Shown in pieces: positions 45,101 to 56,077 of a DNA stretch of 64,000 nucleotides. Where the stretch lies: assembly GCA_024195265.1 (NCBI GenBank), contig JAJLRJ010000006.1, positions 31,314,934 to 31,378,933 on the forward strand, in the 5' to 3' direction. The notes beneath the pieces are model-generated. The model had not been told where the DNA came from. It saw only the letters and a program-made list of their open reading frames with translations, and did no database searches. The DNA comes from Dendrophyllia cribrosa (taxonomy: Eukaryota; Cnidaria; Anthozoa; Scleractinia; Dendrophylliidae). Numbering within the stretch: position 1 is the stretch's first letter; every line of letters starts with the position of its first letter. Made by a program: the position numbers and the translations under genes.

Positions 45101-45840
45101 TACTTTTTGTCGTAAAAACAATTAAGTAATTTTATCTTTCCTTGTAGGTTCAGCGGAAAAACGTGGAAATCCATCTTCAAACGGCTCTTCGCGAACATCT
45201 TGGCTTTGCTTGTGTTATGTTGTATAACACGCAAGTTCAGTTAGACAAAACACAAACTCAGTTGAATAATACTCAAATTCAATTAAATAATACCCAGGCA
45301 ACTACACGAAACCTACAGAAACAAATAGAGGCACTCGAGAGACGGGAAAAAGAACGATACAAAGAACGAGAGAGTGAAAACACGCCATTTATTTGGAAGG
45401 TTAATGGGTTCAGTGAAGTTTTTAGAAATGCGAAGGCAAAAGCAACGAAAAAAATATCAAGTGCTCCATTCTACACTGAACGTTATGGCTACAAATTGAA
45501 ATTGACCATTCATCCTAATGGCTCCGGGAATGGCAAGAATACTCACCTTTCGGCCTTCATCGTTGTCATGAAAGGTGAATACGACGCCATATTATCGTGG
45601 CCTTTCAACAGGAAAGTAACTTTGACATTGTTTGATCAACAGGAAGATCCATTCGAAAAGGAAGACATTGTTTTTTCTTTTACTCCTAAAGCAGATGAGC
45701 ATATAAACTTTCGAAAACCCATGGAAAACGAGAACCCTGGTCGTGGAAAGGCCCAATTAATTTCTCTCGAGAAACTGCAAACAAGGCGCTACATTGTGGA
45801 TGACACTCTGTTTCTTCAGGTCGATATCGGTTCACGATGA
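30108..45840 (+). CDS. TRAF-like gene 4, apparently intact
   Basis: Exons are 30108-30277 (RING), 40983-41046 (linker), 42491-42592, 42676-42840, 43453-43527, 44881-44958 (zinc fingers) and 45148-45840 (coiled coil/MATH, stop TGA). They total 1347 nt, predicting 448 residues, with consistent phases and GT/AG boundaries throughout. Architecture is RING (C3HC3D), about five TRAF fingers, coiled coil and MATH. By family it would act as a ubiquitin ligase/adaptor below TNFR- or Toll/IL-1R-type receptors. The first intron is 10.7 kb and full of elements, including the hammerhead palindrome. The ATG is chosen because all RING exons of the array start at the aligned AAAATGGCG. It is the most divergent of the complete copies. 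Confidence 0.88.
31474..31691. repeat. Palindrome with 105-bp perfect arms, flanked by TA microsatellites
   Basis: 31474-31578 and 31587-31691 are exact reverse complements with an 8-bp loop (TATAATCG). TA runs lie on both sides (about 31376-31411 and 31692-31723). The arms contain hammerhead core motifs on both strands. Confidence 0.9.
31583..31653 (+). ncRNA. Type I hammerhead ribozyme
   Basis: All core parts are present in order. CTGATGAG is at 31597-31604. Stem II is 8 bp (31604-31611 with 31619-31626, two wobble pairs). GAAA is at 31627-31630. A minimal stem III is CAG/CTG (31631-31633 with 31636-31638), followed by cleavage-site triplet GTA ending at 31640. Stem I pairs 31641-31646 with 31591-31596 and, past an internal loop, 31649-31653 with 31583-31587. 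The very short stem III and open stem I match hammerheads reported in Penelope-like elements and animal retrozymes. The minus strand has the same core, but its outer stem I does not pair. Activity is inferred from structure only. Confidence 0.75.
32218..33820 (+). mobile_element. 5'-truncated LINE (CR1/L2-like)
   Basis: From 32218 the frame reads RT motifs GVRQGCILSPLLFNLYINDL and FYADDLIIL (FADD-type catalytic box as YADD), then a thumb/C-terminal region to a stop at 33075. The last part (33140-33694) is in another frame and holds the cysteine cluster CPVCGSNQIEDEIHFLFYC. The element ends after ATGCAAATAAAGCTA near 33800. It is the same family as the fragment at 1-760. It is in the sense orientation in the first intron of gene 4. 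Confidence 0.85.
33825..33945 (+). repeat. 120-bp repeat, copy 1
   Basis: It contains GCCCTAACAAGGGATCATTA and ends ATCACTACTAGTGAT. A second copy in the same orientation lies at 37308-37427. The pair brackets 3.4 kb of element-like sequence and could be terminal direct repeats or two members of one dispersed family. Confidence 0.65.
34071..35822. mobile_element. TIR-bounded element with a THAP-domain fragment
   Basis: 34071-34140 and 35754-35822 are imperfect inverted repeats (AATAGCGCTGCGCACAA, GAGACCCCC, CTCAGACAAAC in both). The interior has a broken THAP coding segment at 34230. THAP domains occur in P-element transposases, so a P-like origin is plausible, but no transposase catalytic part or target duplication was identified. 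Confidence 0.45.
34230..34434 (+). pseudogene. THAP zinc-finger fragment, frameshifted
   Basis: MVSTKHCCWGECKTDSRYPD starts as THAP domains of the C-x2-4-C type do. The next block KKVFIP is followed, in a shifted frame, by FPKPSQ, EKCKWW and CSR. The shift near 34345 looks like a small deletion. The frame stops at 34434. Confidence 0.6.
35838..35898. repeat. 61-bp palindrome
   Basis: GGTGTCCAATTACAGCTATCC pairs with its inverse on the other side of AACTTTTTGT, with a single mismatch. It lies just outside the THAP-bearing element. Confidence 0.75.
35899..38199. other. Intron sequence without recognised gene
   Basis: CAAAACTATAACAAAATT followed by GATTGGTTATCAGCAGG at 36198-36245 repeats 33956-34000, so element debris extends through here. 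The second 120-bp repeat lies at 37308-37427. A 111-residue minus frame at 36661-36996 has no recognised family. Confidence 0.55.
38200..38590. repeat. Two-level tandem repeat, about 163-bp period
   Basis: GTTGTG.CTG.GTGTCAC recurs near 38202, 38364 and 38527. Within each unit a half-length motif CTTGACTTGATTGA.GCTTG occurs twice, so the array is a higher-order repeat of two related halves. Confidence 0.75.
39210..39905. repeat. Array of about nine 57-bp palindromic repeats with TA spacers
   Basis: Each unit has AGAGGCAATATTTCGCAGTT then AATTAACGGCGAA, then CGCTCT or similar, and a TATATA spacer. The centre TTCGCAGTTAATTAACTGCGAA is a near-perfect palindrome. Starts are near 39214, 39271, 39330, 39385, 39441, 39661, 39718, 39775 and 39837. 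An unrelated MITE splits the array. Confidence 0.8.
39499..39653. mobile_element. MITE inserted in the palindromic array
   Basis: The ends GGTTTGCACGTGACGTCACG and the inverted GTGGTTGCAAACC, with GGCGGCCATGTTGGTGGTCAA repeated inverted on the right, define 155 bp with roughly 40-bp imperfect TIRs. Confidence 0.75.
40020..40122. repeat. Low-complexity AAAAAGTCGGG repeat
   Basis: Degenerate 11-15 bp units of the A-run plus GTCGGG/GTCGAG type occur about eight times. Confidence 0.6.
40983..44958 (+). CDS. Gene 4 linker and zinc-finger exons
   Basis: Linker 40983-41046 (QEVQGWLYTCPADREVLD), then 42491-42592 ([19 protein letters not shown]), 42676-42840 (VHLVSCSFKVVSC), 43453-43527 (DHIGKCSKFPLTC) and 44881-44958 (FEHHDENDCPLSL). 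Every finger Cys and His is present. The intron 43528-44880 holds no recognised gene. Confidence 0.85.
45148..45840 (+). CDS. Gene 4 coiled-coil and MATH exon
   Basis: It begins GTTCAGCGG in phase 0 and encodes 230 residues. The coiled coil has about four heptad-like units in tandem (NTQVQLDKTQTQLNNTQIQL), then NLQKQIEALERR. The MATH domain runs FIWKVNGFSE, RYGYKLKLTI, NTHLSAFIVVMKGEYDAILS and RRYIVDDTLFLQVD. The usual WPF motif follows SW rather than PW. Confidence 0.88.
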   Translation, partial: VQRKNVEIHLQTALREHLGFACVMLYNTQVQLDKTQTQLNNTQIQLNNTQATTRNLQKQIEALERREKERYKERESENTPFIWKVNGFSEVFRNAKAKATKKISSAPFYTERYGYKLKLTIHPNGSGNGKNTHLSAFIVVMKGEYDAILSWPFNRKVTLTLFDQQEDPFEKEDIVFSFTPKADEHINFRKPMENENPGRGKAQLISLEKLQTRRYIVDDTLFLQVDIGSR

Positions 45841-48800
45841 TGCCTTGTTATTTGCTCACTACGTTCCTGTTCGTGAGTGTCACCGTACAAAATCAGGAGC
45901 TCATTACATAGTTATGATTTTGAAGTTTAAGTTCCATTTTAGTTCGACAAAATCAGAGGATTTCTTTAATACATCAATAATACAGAAAAAAATATTCTGA
46001 TAGATTGGTGCCATCATAATATGATTAGTGCTTCTAAGGGTTTCCTCATTTCATTTGATGGGAACCAATCAATTGATTTTATCTGCTGAATTTCTAGATA
46101 TGATGTTTATGTTGGTAGTCAATACTAATTTTGCTTACAAATAAATGGGATCATTTTCGGAGTTTTTTTAAGGGAGGACTAGCTTAAACTACCAAACTGT
46201 TGCGAAGGAAGGTTTCTAACCATAATATTTTGGAAACCCGAACGTCCACAGATAAACTACCATATTTAGGAAGTCACGTGAACAGAACAGATGGAACCCC
46301 TAATACTCAAATGGCGTACCGTTTTGGACATTAAAATCGGTGCCCACTAAATATCGCGGGCTCAATGCCCACCGACCCTCCCCTTTCCTAGGCGTTTTAC
46401 TCCACCCCTCACCCCTTGCGTCTAACTCCCCACCCTCCCCTCCCTCCAACACCGGTCCCTTGGGTAAGACAAGTGACCATTACATATCGCGGGCTCAATG
46501 TTAACAGCCGAGCGAGCGATCAAGTGAAATTTTGTCCTACTACTATATCTCGTTCAACGCCTTGCGTATTCACGAGTTAAAAACACAAAGCAGTACACAC
46601 AATGAGAAACAGAGATAACACAACGTGTATGTGTATGAAAATGAACAACCGTTCAAACGTTTATTCAGTAGTAGTGAGGATGCTACCTTGACTGCTTTAA
46701 AGCCTTTCCGATTCTACTTGATTCAAACAAAAATTTGACGCCTTTTTTACAGAATTAAGTGACAGCAGGGCTAATAGGTTCATATTATATTATCACCAGA
46801 TTTGAAGTGAAAATTTTAAAAAAGAGAAGCAAATACCGATTGTCACTGTGAATACTGATAAAGCGAAGTAACTCAGTGACGGAGAAAATGTTTGAAATCA
46901 TGTTGGGTAAACAACACATTCAAAAAAACATTAGCCAGCTATGCCAGTCCACTCAGTCTCGTTTCATAGCGTTTGACAGCAGCTGTAAACACTGTCATTA
47001 ACAATTTTATATACATGTTCAACTCTTGATTATGAGTCAGTCACCTGAGGGGCTAAGACGCCAAATCTCGCTGTCGAAATTTTGATTGTTAGAAGACTGG
47101 AGCTAAAAAGTATGTACCAGAAATGTACCAGAAATGGGTCAATAATAATTTAGCAAATCTGTGAAAATGCGATTCAATCTTTTACTCTATCTGCAACAAC
47201 TATACGATATATAGGGATAGAAGATAAACGGAGTGACCCAGCTTTCAGAAAGATGGCACATAAATTACAACATCCAAGTGTCGACTGAAGAGAAAGTCGT
47301 GGTTGCTAATGAAAGAGTATTTTTGTTTGTACATACATTGTCGGTACCCTCATTTGTCAGCTAAAGGTTAAAAATTTCGTCCATTTGACACTTAATTCAT
47401 TCTTCATCCTCAGTTGATAGTCAACAGTTAAGTTTTTTTAAAGTCAGCTTTAGGATCACGCTTAACTCTTTTCATACTTTCTGTAAAGGTTGTCATACAC
47501 GTGTCTTTCGAAAGAAATAAAATGAAAGCAAGTTCTCCAAACAACCCAGGGTGTCTTTCAGTATATTTCGTTGCTGTCCTTTTTTGTGTTTGTCACCATT
47601 TCGAAAACTTTCAAAATCCATCCGCGGCCCCAGCAGCCTACTTCCAGAACCACATACCAGCAGCCATTTTTTAATTATGCAAATTAGGTACTAACATGTT
47701 CTCTAAAATACCCCGTTATGTCTTCCTGCGATATTGTGCTGCCGTTCATATATGCGTTGGTCATTATTTTGACATTATAACACTCGCAGACGTGTCGTTT
47801 TGAATATCCTTTCCCCAATCACCATGTACAAAAAGTGAACAAACCGCCATTTTGGAATTATTTGATGTTGTCTTTTCTGTTGAAATAACTTACTTCAATG
47901 ATAACACTTCACGACTCACTTCGTTTTACACTAGGCCGAAGCATGTTTAGTCTCAAAACGAGTGAAACATGTCCCACTATGAAACGTTTTCACATCAGGT
48001 GGTGCCTTGCTCGAATCATGGTTAAAACATTACTTTTTATGAGCATTATTAACTATCTTACGAGGTAGTTTTTATCTAAAGGCCCTGTCACACTATTGCG
48101 TATGAGAGAAACGTATGAGTTGCGTATGAAAATTCATAAAATAATTTTCATACGCACAAAATGCCCTTGAAAATACAGCGTTTGGCCAGCGTACTTGACC
48201 TATGAGTAACGTACCTCTAGCATAACTCTCGCGTATTTAGCGTATGCTTAGCGTATAAACCATACGTCCGAATACGCACAAAATTTTTAAGCATGCTTAA
48301 AAAAAAATTTCTGCCTTGCCGTATGCCAGCGTATGCCACCGTATGCGACCGTGCTTGAAACGTATACAACCTATGCCTAACGTAGCCCTAGCGTATGTCA
48401 GCGTATACGAACGTATAAGTGATATTTTTTATACGCTGGAATACGCTTGTACGATACGCAATAGTGTGACAGGGCCATAAGCCAGATAAAATGCATTAAA
48501 CGTGACGGTCGAGAGCGGGGAAGAATCGAGTGCTCGAAGGATCCTAAATTAGAGCTATTATATGAAATATGAAACATTTTATTTAAATCAAATATAGGCT
48601 TGTTAAGAGATAGTGTGGCAAATATCGGCGATGGACAGAAAACAGAACATAGGGAGAACATCGCGCCAACAAAACTTAACTATAAAATGTTCATAAGCAC
48701 TGAACTGCAATTCAAAACTAGAATTCCTGGAATAAACGGTACACTTAGGCGCACCTGTGTGGATTTTCGTAATGCCAACTTTCCTGTAGACGAGCCAGTA

Positions 48801-49332
48801 AACAAAGTCGGTAGATTTAATTTACCAGTTCGAGGTGATCAGTACTGTGGAAGAATCTGGTGGTCGAGAGCCAATCGTTTTTTCAGTTTCAAATAGAAAC
48901 GGGGGAGGACCATTATTTTTGGCGCAAACTTTTTACCAAACCTAGTGGTCATCCAGCCCTCTCCTCCGCTAAAAAAATGACTGGTCCCTAAACAGTTCAC
49001 CACTCCCTTTTCAGAACGATCCATCATCACAGACTGCATTTCTAATACAAGACCTAATATTCTTAATCACAACCATACTTTAATTGATAAAACATAGTTT
49101 ATCCCTGCCCTAATATTACGCTAAATTGAAGATTTACAGTAAACAAATTTCAACTTGGAAAATAATAAAACACATCCACATAACATTCGAAAACCAGTTA
49201 CTTCCTCGTACTCCCAGTTCTCTATTGTGTAATATGCATTTATTAATTAAACCTATATCTGCGCTGTGCGCTTAAACTTGGCCATTTTTGATAGAATTTC
49301 CTTATAAAAGGTGAAAAAAATCGTGAAAAGAA
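45841..49332. other. Spacer between genes 4 and 5
   Basis: No gene was recognised. ATATCGCGGGCTCAATG occurs twice (46361 and 46483). AATAAA near 46138 could serve gene 4. The rest is unique-looking A/T-rich sequence except for the TIR element at 48081. Confidence 0.6.
48081..48476. mobile_element. TIR element (MITE) with internal CGTATG repeats
   Basis: GGCCCTGTCACACTATTGCG is repeated inverted at the right end (23-bp perfect TIR). The body is rich in GCGTATG/CGTATGC motifs on both strands, so a transcript would fold extensively. There is no coding frame. Confidence 0.75.
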
Positions 49333-49470
49333 AGTTCTTAAGAACTTGCGTGATGCACGTCACACAACCGTAAACAGCTTCCAAAATAGGAAACGATTAC
49401 ACGAGGTCACTTATGTAATTGTGACCCCAAGGTTTCGATTTTGAAACGCTGTGCATATATAATTTACAAA
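49333..49470 (+). promoter_or_regulatory. Conserved 5' flank of gene 5
   Basis: It shares ACTTGCGTGA, GTCACACAA, TTGTGACCCCAAGGTTTCGA and a TATA-like GCATATATAATTTACAAA with the flank of gene 3. An extra 38-bp segment separates the blocks here, so the blocks are conserved while the spacing is not. Confidence 0.4.
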
Positions 49471-49646
49471 ATGGCGAAGACGCCAAGGAATCGGCCGCGG
49501 CTACCTTCAGGTCACGATGAGGAGTTTGCGCGTGAAGTTGAAGATGATTGTCAATGTTTAATCTGTCATTTGCCGTTAAAGGAGCCCGTTCTTACAAGAT
49601 GCGGTCACAGATTTTGCAAAGAATGCCTTGAGGAACATTTCAAAAG
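49471..49646 (+). CDS. Gene 5 RING exon
   Basis: It is two codons longer than the others ([18 protein letters not shown]). It carries CLICHLPL and [10 protein letters not shown], ending AAAAG before GTGCTG in phase 2. Confidence 0.85.
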
Positions 49647-52600
49647 GTGCTGTCTTACTTATAAAAATATATTGAATTTTTGTAATTTAAATAATATAGT
49701 TCAAACCTCGTTAAATTTTGTTCAAATTCATTCAACAGACGACAAATCTCTCAACGCTAGCTCTATAGAAAAGACAAAGTCACGTATACATCGGGCATTA
49801 AGTCTCTTCGGTGAGATCTTTGTAATAAAGTCCGGGTGATACGTTACATTCTTACATAGACGCAGTAATTATAATAATCGATTAATAATGGTGATGTAGA
49901 TTGTTCGTATTCTCGCGACCACGGAGGAGCTTAACTATATGTTTCCCAATGTAGAGGCTTTGAACTTCTGAATAAGGGATTCGTTGTGATCGTTTGTGCA
50001 TTATTATTCCGAGAATTAGATCGATGCAACGTACTTAATTTTGTAATATCAGGTTTGTTTATGGCAGCCATCCATCGCTCAATCGGTCAAAAACTCTGCG
50101 ATCACGCAATCGTTGGTATTTTTAGTAATTTGACTACATTTTTAAGTGCAGTTTAACATAATAAAACAGTGTTATTACAGTCTTCAGTTGTGCTCTTGCA
50201 TGATAACAGAAAATTATGCAAATTCACTGATTGTTGTATAATGTCAATATTTATTGTATGTATGTTTATAATCGTGACATCTGGAAAACCATTAATTTAG
50301 GACTGATTATCAAAAATTATTTAAATAATCTTTGTAATAAATAATAAATAAATAATCTTTGTAATTATCACCTCTATTAAAGTGACACCTATATTAAGGG
50401 GACACTTCTCCTGTTCTCACCTCCATTAATTGGGACACTTCTCCAGGTCCCGACTGGCAAAACGCTCATATAATCTTTGAAATTATCACCTCTATTAAAG
50501 GGACACCCGTATTAAGGAGACACTTCTCCTGGTCACGGCTGGCAAAACGCTCATATAATCTTTGAAATTATCACCTCCATTAAAGGGACACCCGTATTAA
50601 GGGGACACTTCTCCTGGTCCCGGCTGGCAAAACGCTCATATAATCTTTGTAATCATCACCTCTATTAAAGGGACACCTCCATTAAGGGGACACTTCTCCT
50701 GATCCTGACCGGCAAAACGCTCATATAATCATTGTAATTATCACCTCTATTATAGGGACACCTCTATTAAGGGGACACTTCTCCTGGTCCAAATGGTGTC
50801 CCCTTAATGGAGTTTCCACTGTATTATTGTTTTTTTAATCGCTATTGAACTTCACAAAATACAGGCAGGAAGATCAAGCACAGCCTATCACTTGCCCTGC
50901 AGATAGGGAAGACCTGGACCGAGACCGGGTAAAGTCATTTTAACTTATAACTTGTTTTTATTATAAAGAAAAAACAAATATTTATCTGAAAGAAAGAATA
51001 AAAGAACGAACGAAATAATGGGTGGTTGGGTGGATGAAGGGACAATCAGACGGATTCTATTGTACGTACATCTACACGCCCGTTAATATTTCATCAGCAA
51101 AGATTCCTCTCAGAATTGAAGCTTCCTCAAGATGAAATCGTATTCTTACTCAGGCTAATCAACAGCACTTCAAGTAACCCTGATTTCACAGGTCTTAGAA
51201 TTATTTGTAGAAACGTTTCCAACAATAAATGTTGACCCCATATATATCAGTCTCCTGAATACTAATCATAAACAAACAAAACAGACAATATTATATTAAA
51301 CTTCAAACACTTTGTGTATGATATAAACTAAAAATACGTGTCTCGCAAAACCTCGCGAAGCTCGGGGGAGGATGCACTGCAAAAGTTTAGCGATGTGGGA
51401 GGGAGAGATGGAATTTCTGATTTGACTGGAGAGGTTGGGTTGCATGCCGGCAATGGCCCCAAAATTTAAAGTTGAGACATTTTCGTTCCCAGTCGCTTAC
51501 ATTTAACTTATACTTAGTGTCCTGTCTTCCTAAATAAAATAAATGGGAGCTGGTACTGGTCAGTTTTGGGTTTGAGCTGTGGGTCGCTGTAACTGCTATG
51601 GGACTGGGTACCAAAAGATCCTCAGGCCCTTATTCCCCCCCCCCCCCCCCCCCCCAACCTATCTTCATTAATTTTTGTCAGAAGGAAAATGGGTTTGAAA
51701 ATGGATGTACAGTACTGTTGTGGATATGGGTCCAGGACAATATGCAGTGGTGTTCTGTTTATTTTGATTGGGCGAGAGTTTGTTTATCAGGAATACAGCC
51801 AACTCCTGCTGTCTCGATTAAATTCCAATTTTGAAGCTTGTGAGTGCTATCTCCCAAATTAACCTGTTGCCTTTAGATACTGCTATAGTTTTTGTTCTAT
51901 ATACTGGGTATCAAATAATTGCTAACCCAATTCACTAATAGTATTCGCTTGAATGGTTGAGATCGTAGGAGTTTACTGCTGCTGAAGAGTGATGTTGTAC
52001 AAAAAATAACAACTCAATGGTGGTACAGTCGTAGTAAAAATAATAAGTTAATCTTATTCAAAAACAGCAATGAGACAACAGTAACATAGAATAGTAAAAC
52101 ATTCTAACATACCATAGATAATAGTAATTAAATGTAACATTGTCATGCATGTAGATTGGTTTTCAATCAAGTGCAGATCAAGTGTCATAAAAACAAAACC
52201 AAAGTTATTACTTTGGCCAGTCACAACATACACAGTCAATCCAATGAACTAATCAGAGCTCGGAGAAATTACAGGTAGCCAGTGCCAAGACCGAGAAAAC
52301 GCGTGCGGGCAAGTTATGATTGTTTTTGGTTTTATTTTCGATTGGTTAAGAAAGTGGCATGAGATTCTCCCAGCAGTAACAATACTATATTTTGGATACA
52401 GGTCATGAGAATTATGAAATTGATTACAAAACATGAATATTCAAGATGAAGCAACAGATTCTCTGCAAATACCATAAGCAATGTATAGAGACCAGGATGG
52501 AGAATTTGTAGGTTAAGACCAGGACTTAGGCCTTCATGACCAGTAAGCCCCTTTAAGGCCTTTAAAAATCTCGAAACCAAATGTATGTATATGTATGTAG

Positions 52601-55600
52601 ATGTATATTCTCCTTACTGGTGTCAATACAGTTCACATAGCCATATAACTACAGTGAATTTGTATTTAATTTCCACAGACAACTCATGTTGAAGGTGATC
52701 AGGTTCTCAATTTGCATAATCTATGTACTTGCACGTACACTGATATTGTGAGGAGATTTAAGATACTGATCATCGTTCCAATAATAAATGTGAAGCAGTA
52801 ATGTTGATGTGTCATGTGTTTACCTATCGCCAGGGAACGGAGGGTCGGTCGATCGATCGATGACACGATTCAGGTGAAGCAACTGTGACTTTTAATACAA
52901 CTGCTGGCACAACTGTGTAATACAGAACGAGTGCACGAGGAACAGGTCGGAGCGGCCTACGGCGCGTGTCCTTATCTATAGTACCGCTGACCGGTACTGG
53001 CGTGACCTCTTTTTTTCTCTCTTTACTCTTACAAACATGGTATGAACTCTATGGGTATAGAAAAATCTAGGTACATGCAAACGACTAACATGAACAAGGA
53101 TAAAGCTTATAACAGTTTCTAGTTCAAGTCACAACGACCACTGGCTAATTAGTCCATGTCAAAGTCCTCATAACGTGCAGGTCTGCGTCGCTCACGTGTG
53201 GATCTGCGAGAAGGGGGAGGGGCATCAGATTCACTGTCGCTAGCACAAGAGTCTCCTGCTTGATCAGGGTGAGTCCTGGTATCGCATGGCTAATTGTGGC
53301 TGGTAGGTAAGTCATCAAGGCAGGGGACTTCCTGGGTAGAAGGTGTCGAGATCGCACATGGTATGACTGGTGGAGGTGGAGGTACTGGTCGTGTTGGTGG
53401 AGTTTCGTCAGATGACGAGTCTGCATCACCATTGGAGGGAGGTGGTCTGAAGTTCACGACTTCGGATGGAACCCGGTAGGACTCAGACGTCTTTACTCGG
53501 TAAGACGTGCTGCGGAGTTGAGAGCCAACAAACTTCCTGACATTGCAGAAAGAGCCGGTTACATCTACGACTAGATAGCGATCGCGGGCTCTGGTCTTGT
53601 TCCTATCGGAATAGAGGTAGACTAAATCACCGACAGCAATACGATCAGTTAGGTTTCTCTTTGCGACGGGTGCCTTTGACTTCTTACTGAGAGGGTGGCT
53701 GGTCAAACGTTGTGCGTGTTGTCGTAGAATGATGTCTTGGTCTTGTAGAGGGATCTGTTGGTTTGAGAACTGGTCTCGTTGAGTCCACATCTCTCTTGCA
53801 GAAAGACCACGCGAGCGAAGGCGCGCATTTAGATTGGCTGTGGCTACGGCGAGTGTCACGTGAGTTACTGGACCGCCTAGTGGATCATGTCGGAGTAGCT
53901 CGCTTTCGACTTCCTGTACTGCCCTCTCTGCGATAGGATTCTTGTTTATGTTTTTGGCATCGCCGATCTCAAGGGTGATCCTGTGGTGTTTCAGGAGTTG
54001 ATCATCCCTGAGTGCCTTGAATTCTGAGGCTGGGTCGGTACGTATGACGGCTGTTGGTCCATTTCTCACAAAGGCGGATGAGAGCGTCGCGCAGAGTGTT
54101 GTGGCGCTCGTCTTCTAGCAGGGTTGTGGCTGTAAACGAAGTCACGCACTCCCGTAGTACAAGCACGAGTTGTCTTGAGCGCTTGATAACATCCGCAGCA
54201 AATGATACGCCAACTGCGTCGGGTGGAGGGCAGGACGACTGCTCCACGCGTACTTTCGGAGTTTGGCGTAAGGAGGCACAGTGGTGTCAAGCTTGGGTCA
54301 CACGGTCGATGGGCTTGTGTATGTCTAAGGCATACAGGTACCGGTTGGTGACAGTCTTGAGTTGATGGCTCGACGGATGGGTGAGCTGTATGTGTAGGGC
54401 TGTTAGCAGTCCATCAAGTACTTGTCGAGGGACAATGAGTAAGCCATCTTTTGCAATGGTAGCAACGTTTAGATATCTCCTAACATCTTTTATGTTGGAA
54501 AGTTTCTTTGAAGGGCGTGGCCCTTGTTGCAGGTGTGCGCGAGTACGCCGCAGATCGGCACATTCGGCCTGGATGGCCAACCAGGCAGTGCGGCTGGTGA
54601 AGGGGAGTCGCTCATCACCACTCAGTATGTCTTGTATCGATGCGTTTCGGACGACGGAGTCCTGGGTGAGCTTCGTGAAGGTGCAGATCTGGCAGGCTTC
54701 GTCCTCACATGGAGCTGCGTTACGGCTGGCGAAATCCGAAGGTAGAATTGCGGATCCGGACACATGTCTGACGGACGCCTGATATCTGCTCACAGTTGAC
54801 AGAAAGGTGGAGACGCGAGAGCTAGCCGAAAACTCTCCGCGACAGAGTTTTTCATATGCTTGCACGCAAGGCTTGCTGTCGGTCAGGATGCAGGCCTTGT
54901 GATGAGATTGGATTAGGTACGGGCTGAAGTGTTTGGTGGCAACATCAATAGCTAGGGTTTCCACCTCGCAAGGCAACCATGTTGGTTGTGAGCCTCGTAG
55001 TTTTGTGCTAAAGAACCCTGCCAAATGTTGTTTGTTGTTACGAGTGACGTAAAGTGTGGCCCCTATTCCAGGTTTACGGACAGCTCCATCGGTCACAATC
55101 CACAACTGGTCACTTGGTTTGGGTAGCGAGATGGTGCGAGCAGTGGAGAGGGTTTCCTGGGCGTTGTGAAACGAATTACGGAGGTCATCTGTTTAATGGA
55201 TTGTTTCTTTAGATTCACGACCAGCTACGGTGTCATCAAGTTGTGCAAGAAGTGATGAACACCCAGGGATGACACGGGAGAGCACCTTGTATGCTCCTAT
55301 GAATGACCGCATTTGACCGACGGTTTCGGGTTCGGGGCACGAGGCGAGGGTGGCGATGCGGTGTGGACTTGCTCTTAAAGTGCCAGCGTTCCAAATCCCA
55401 TTATTGTTGTGGACTGAGGGTTGATGATGGTCTTCGATGCGGAAAGGCGGAGATCGCACTTGTGGAGGGCTTGTAGAACTTTCTTCCAGTTCAGTAGGAG
55501 TTCTTGTGGTGTGTTTGCTCCACAGTATAGATCGTCTGCGATTTTGGCGACGACGCCCTCTTCTAACAGGTGACCGAGGACGCGGCACATAAGTTCTTCC

Positions 55601-56021
55601 AGTGCTGTTTCAGAGCCAGGTATGCCCATGGCCGACCGTGCGTATACGCGCACTCCTCGAAATGCTGTAGCGACCCCACAGTACTTCATGGAATCACGCG
55701 AGAGGGGAATGTGGTAGAAAGCGCTGGTCAAATCTGATGCGATGATGTGCTTCCGCTGGGCGATGTGGCGTAACGTGGAGTCCACATCTGGCATCAGGGA
55801 AGGCTGTGGCTTACTGTAGTGGCCGACGTCAGCGAATGCGGTAACTAGGCGGGAGCCACCACTGGGTTTCTTGACGAGAAATGATGGGTTCAAGTACTCG
55901 ACTGTGATGTTGATGTCTTCAGGGCATCTGAAGACACCCAATGCTTCGAGCTCGTCAAATTTCTGCTGGAGCTCCACTAGCTGGTTACGGGCATACTGCG
56001 GTAGGCGACCTTTCCGCTGGG

Positions 56022-56077
<56 letters not shown>

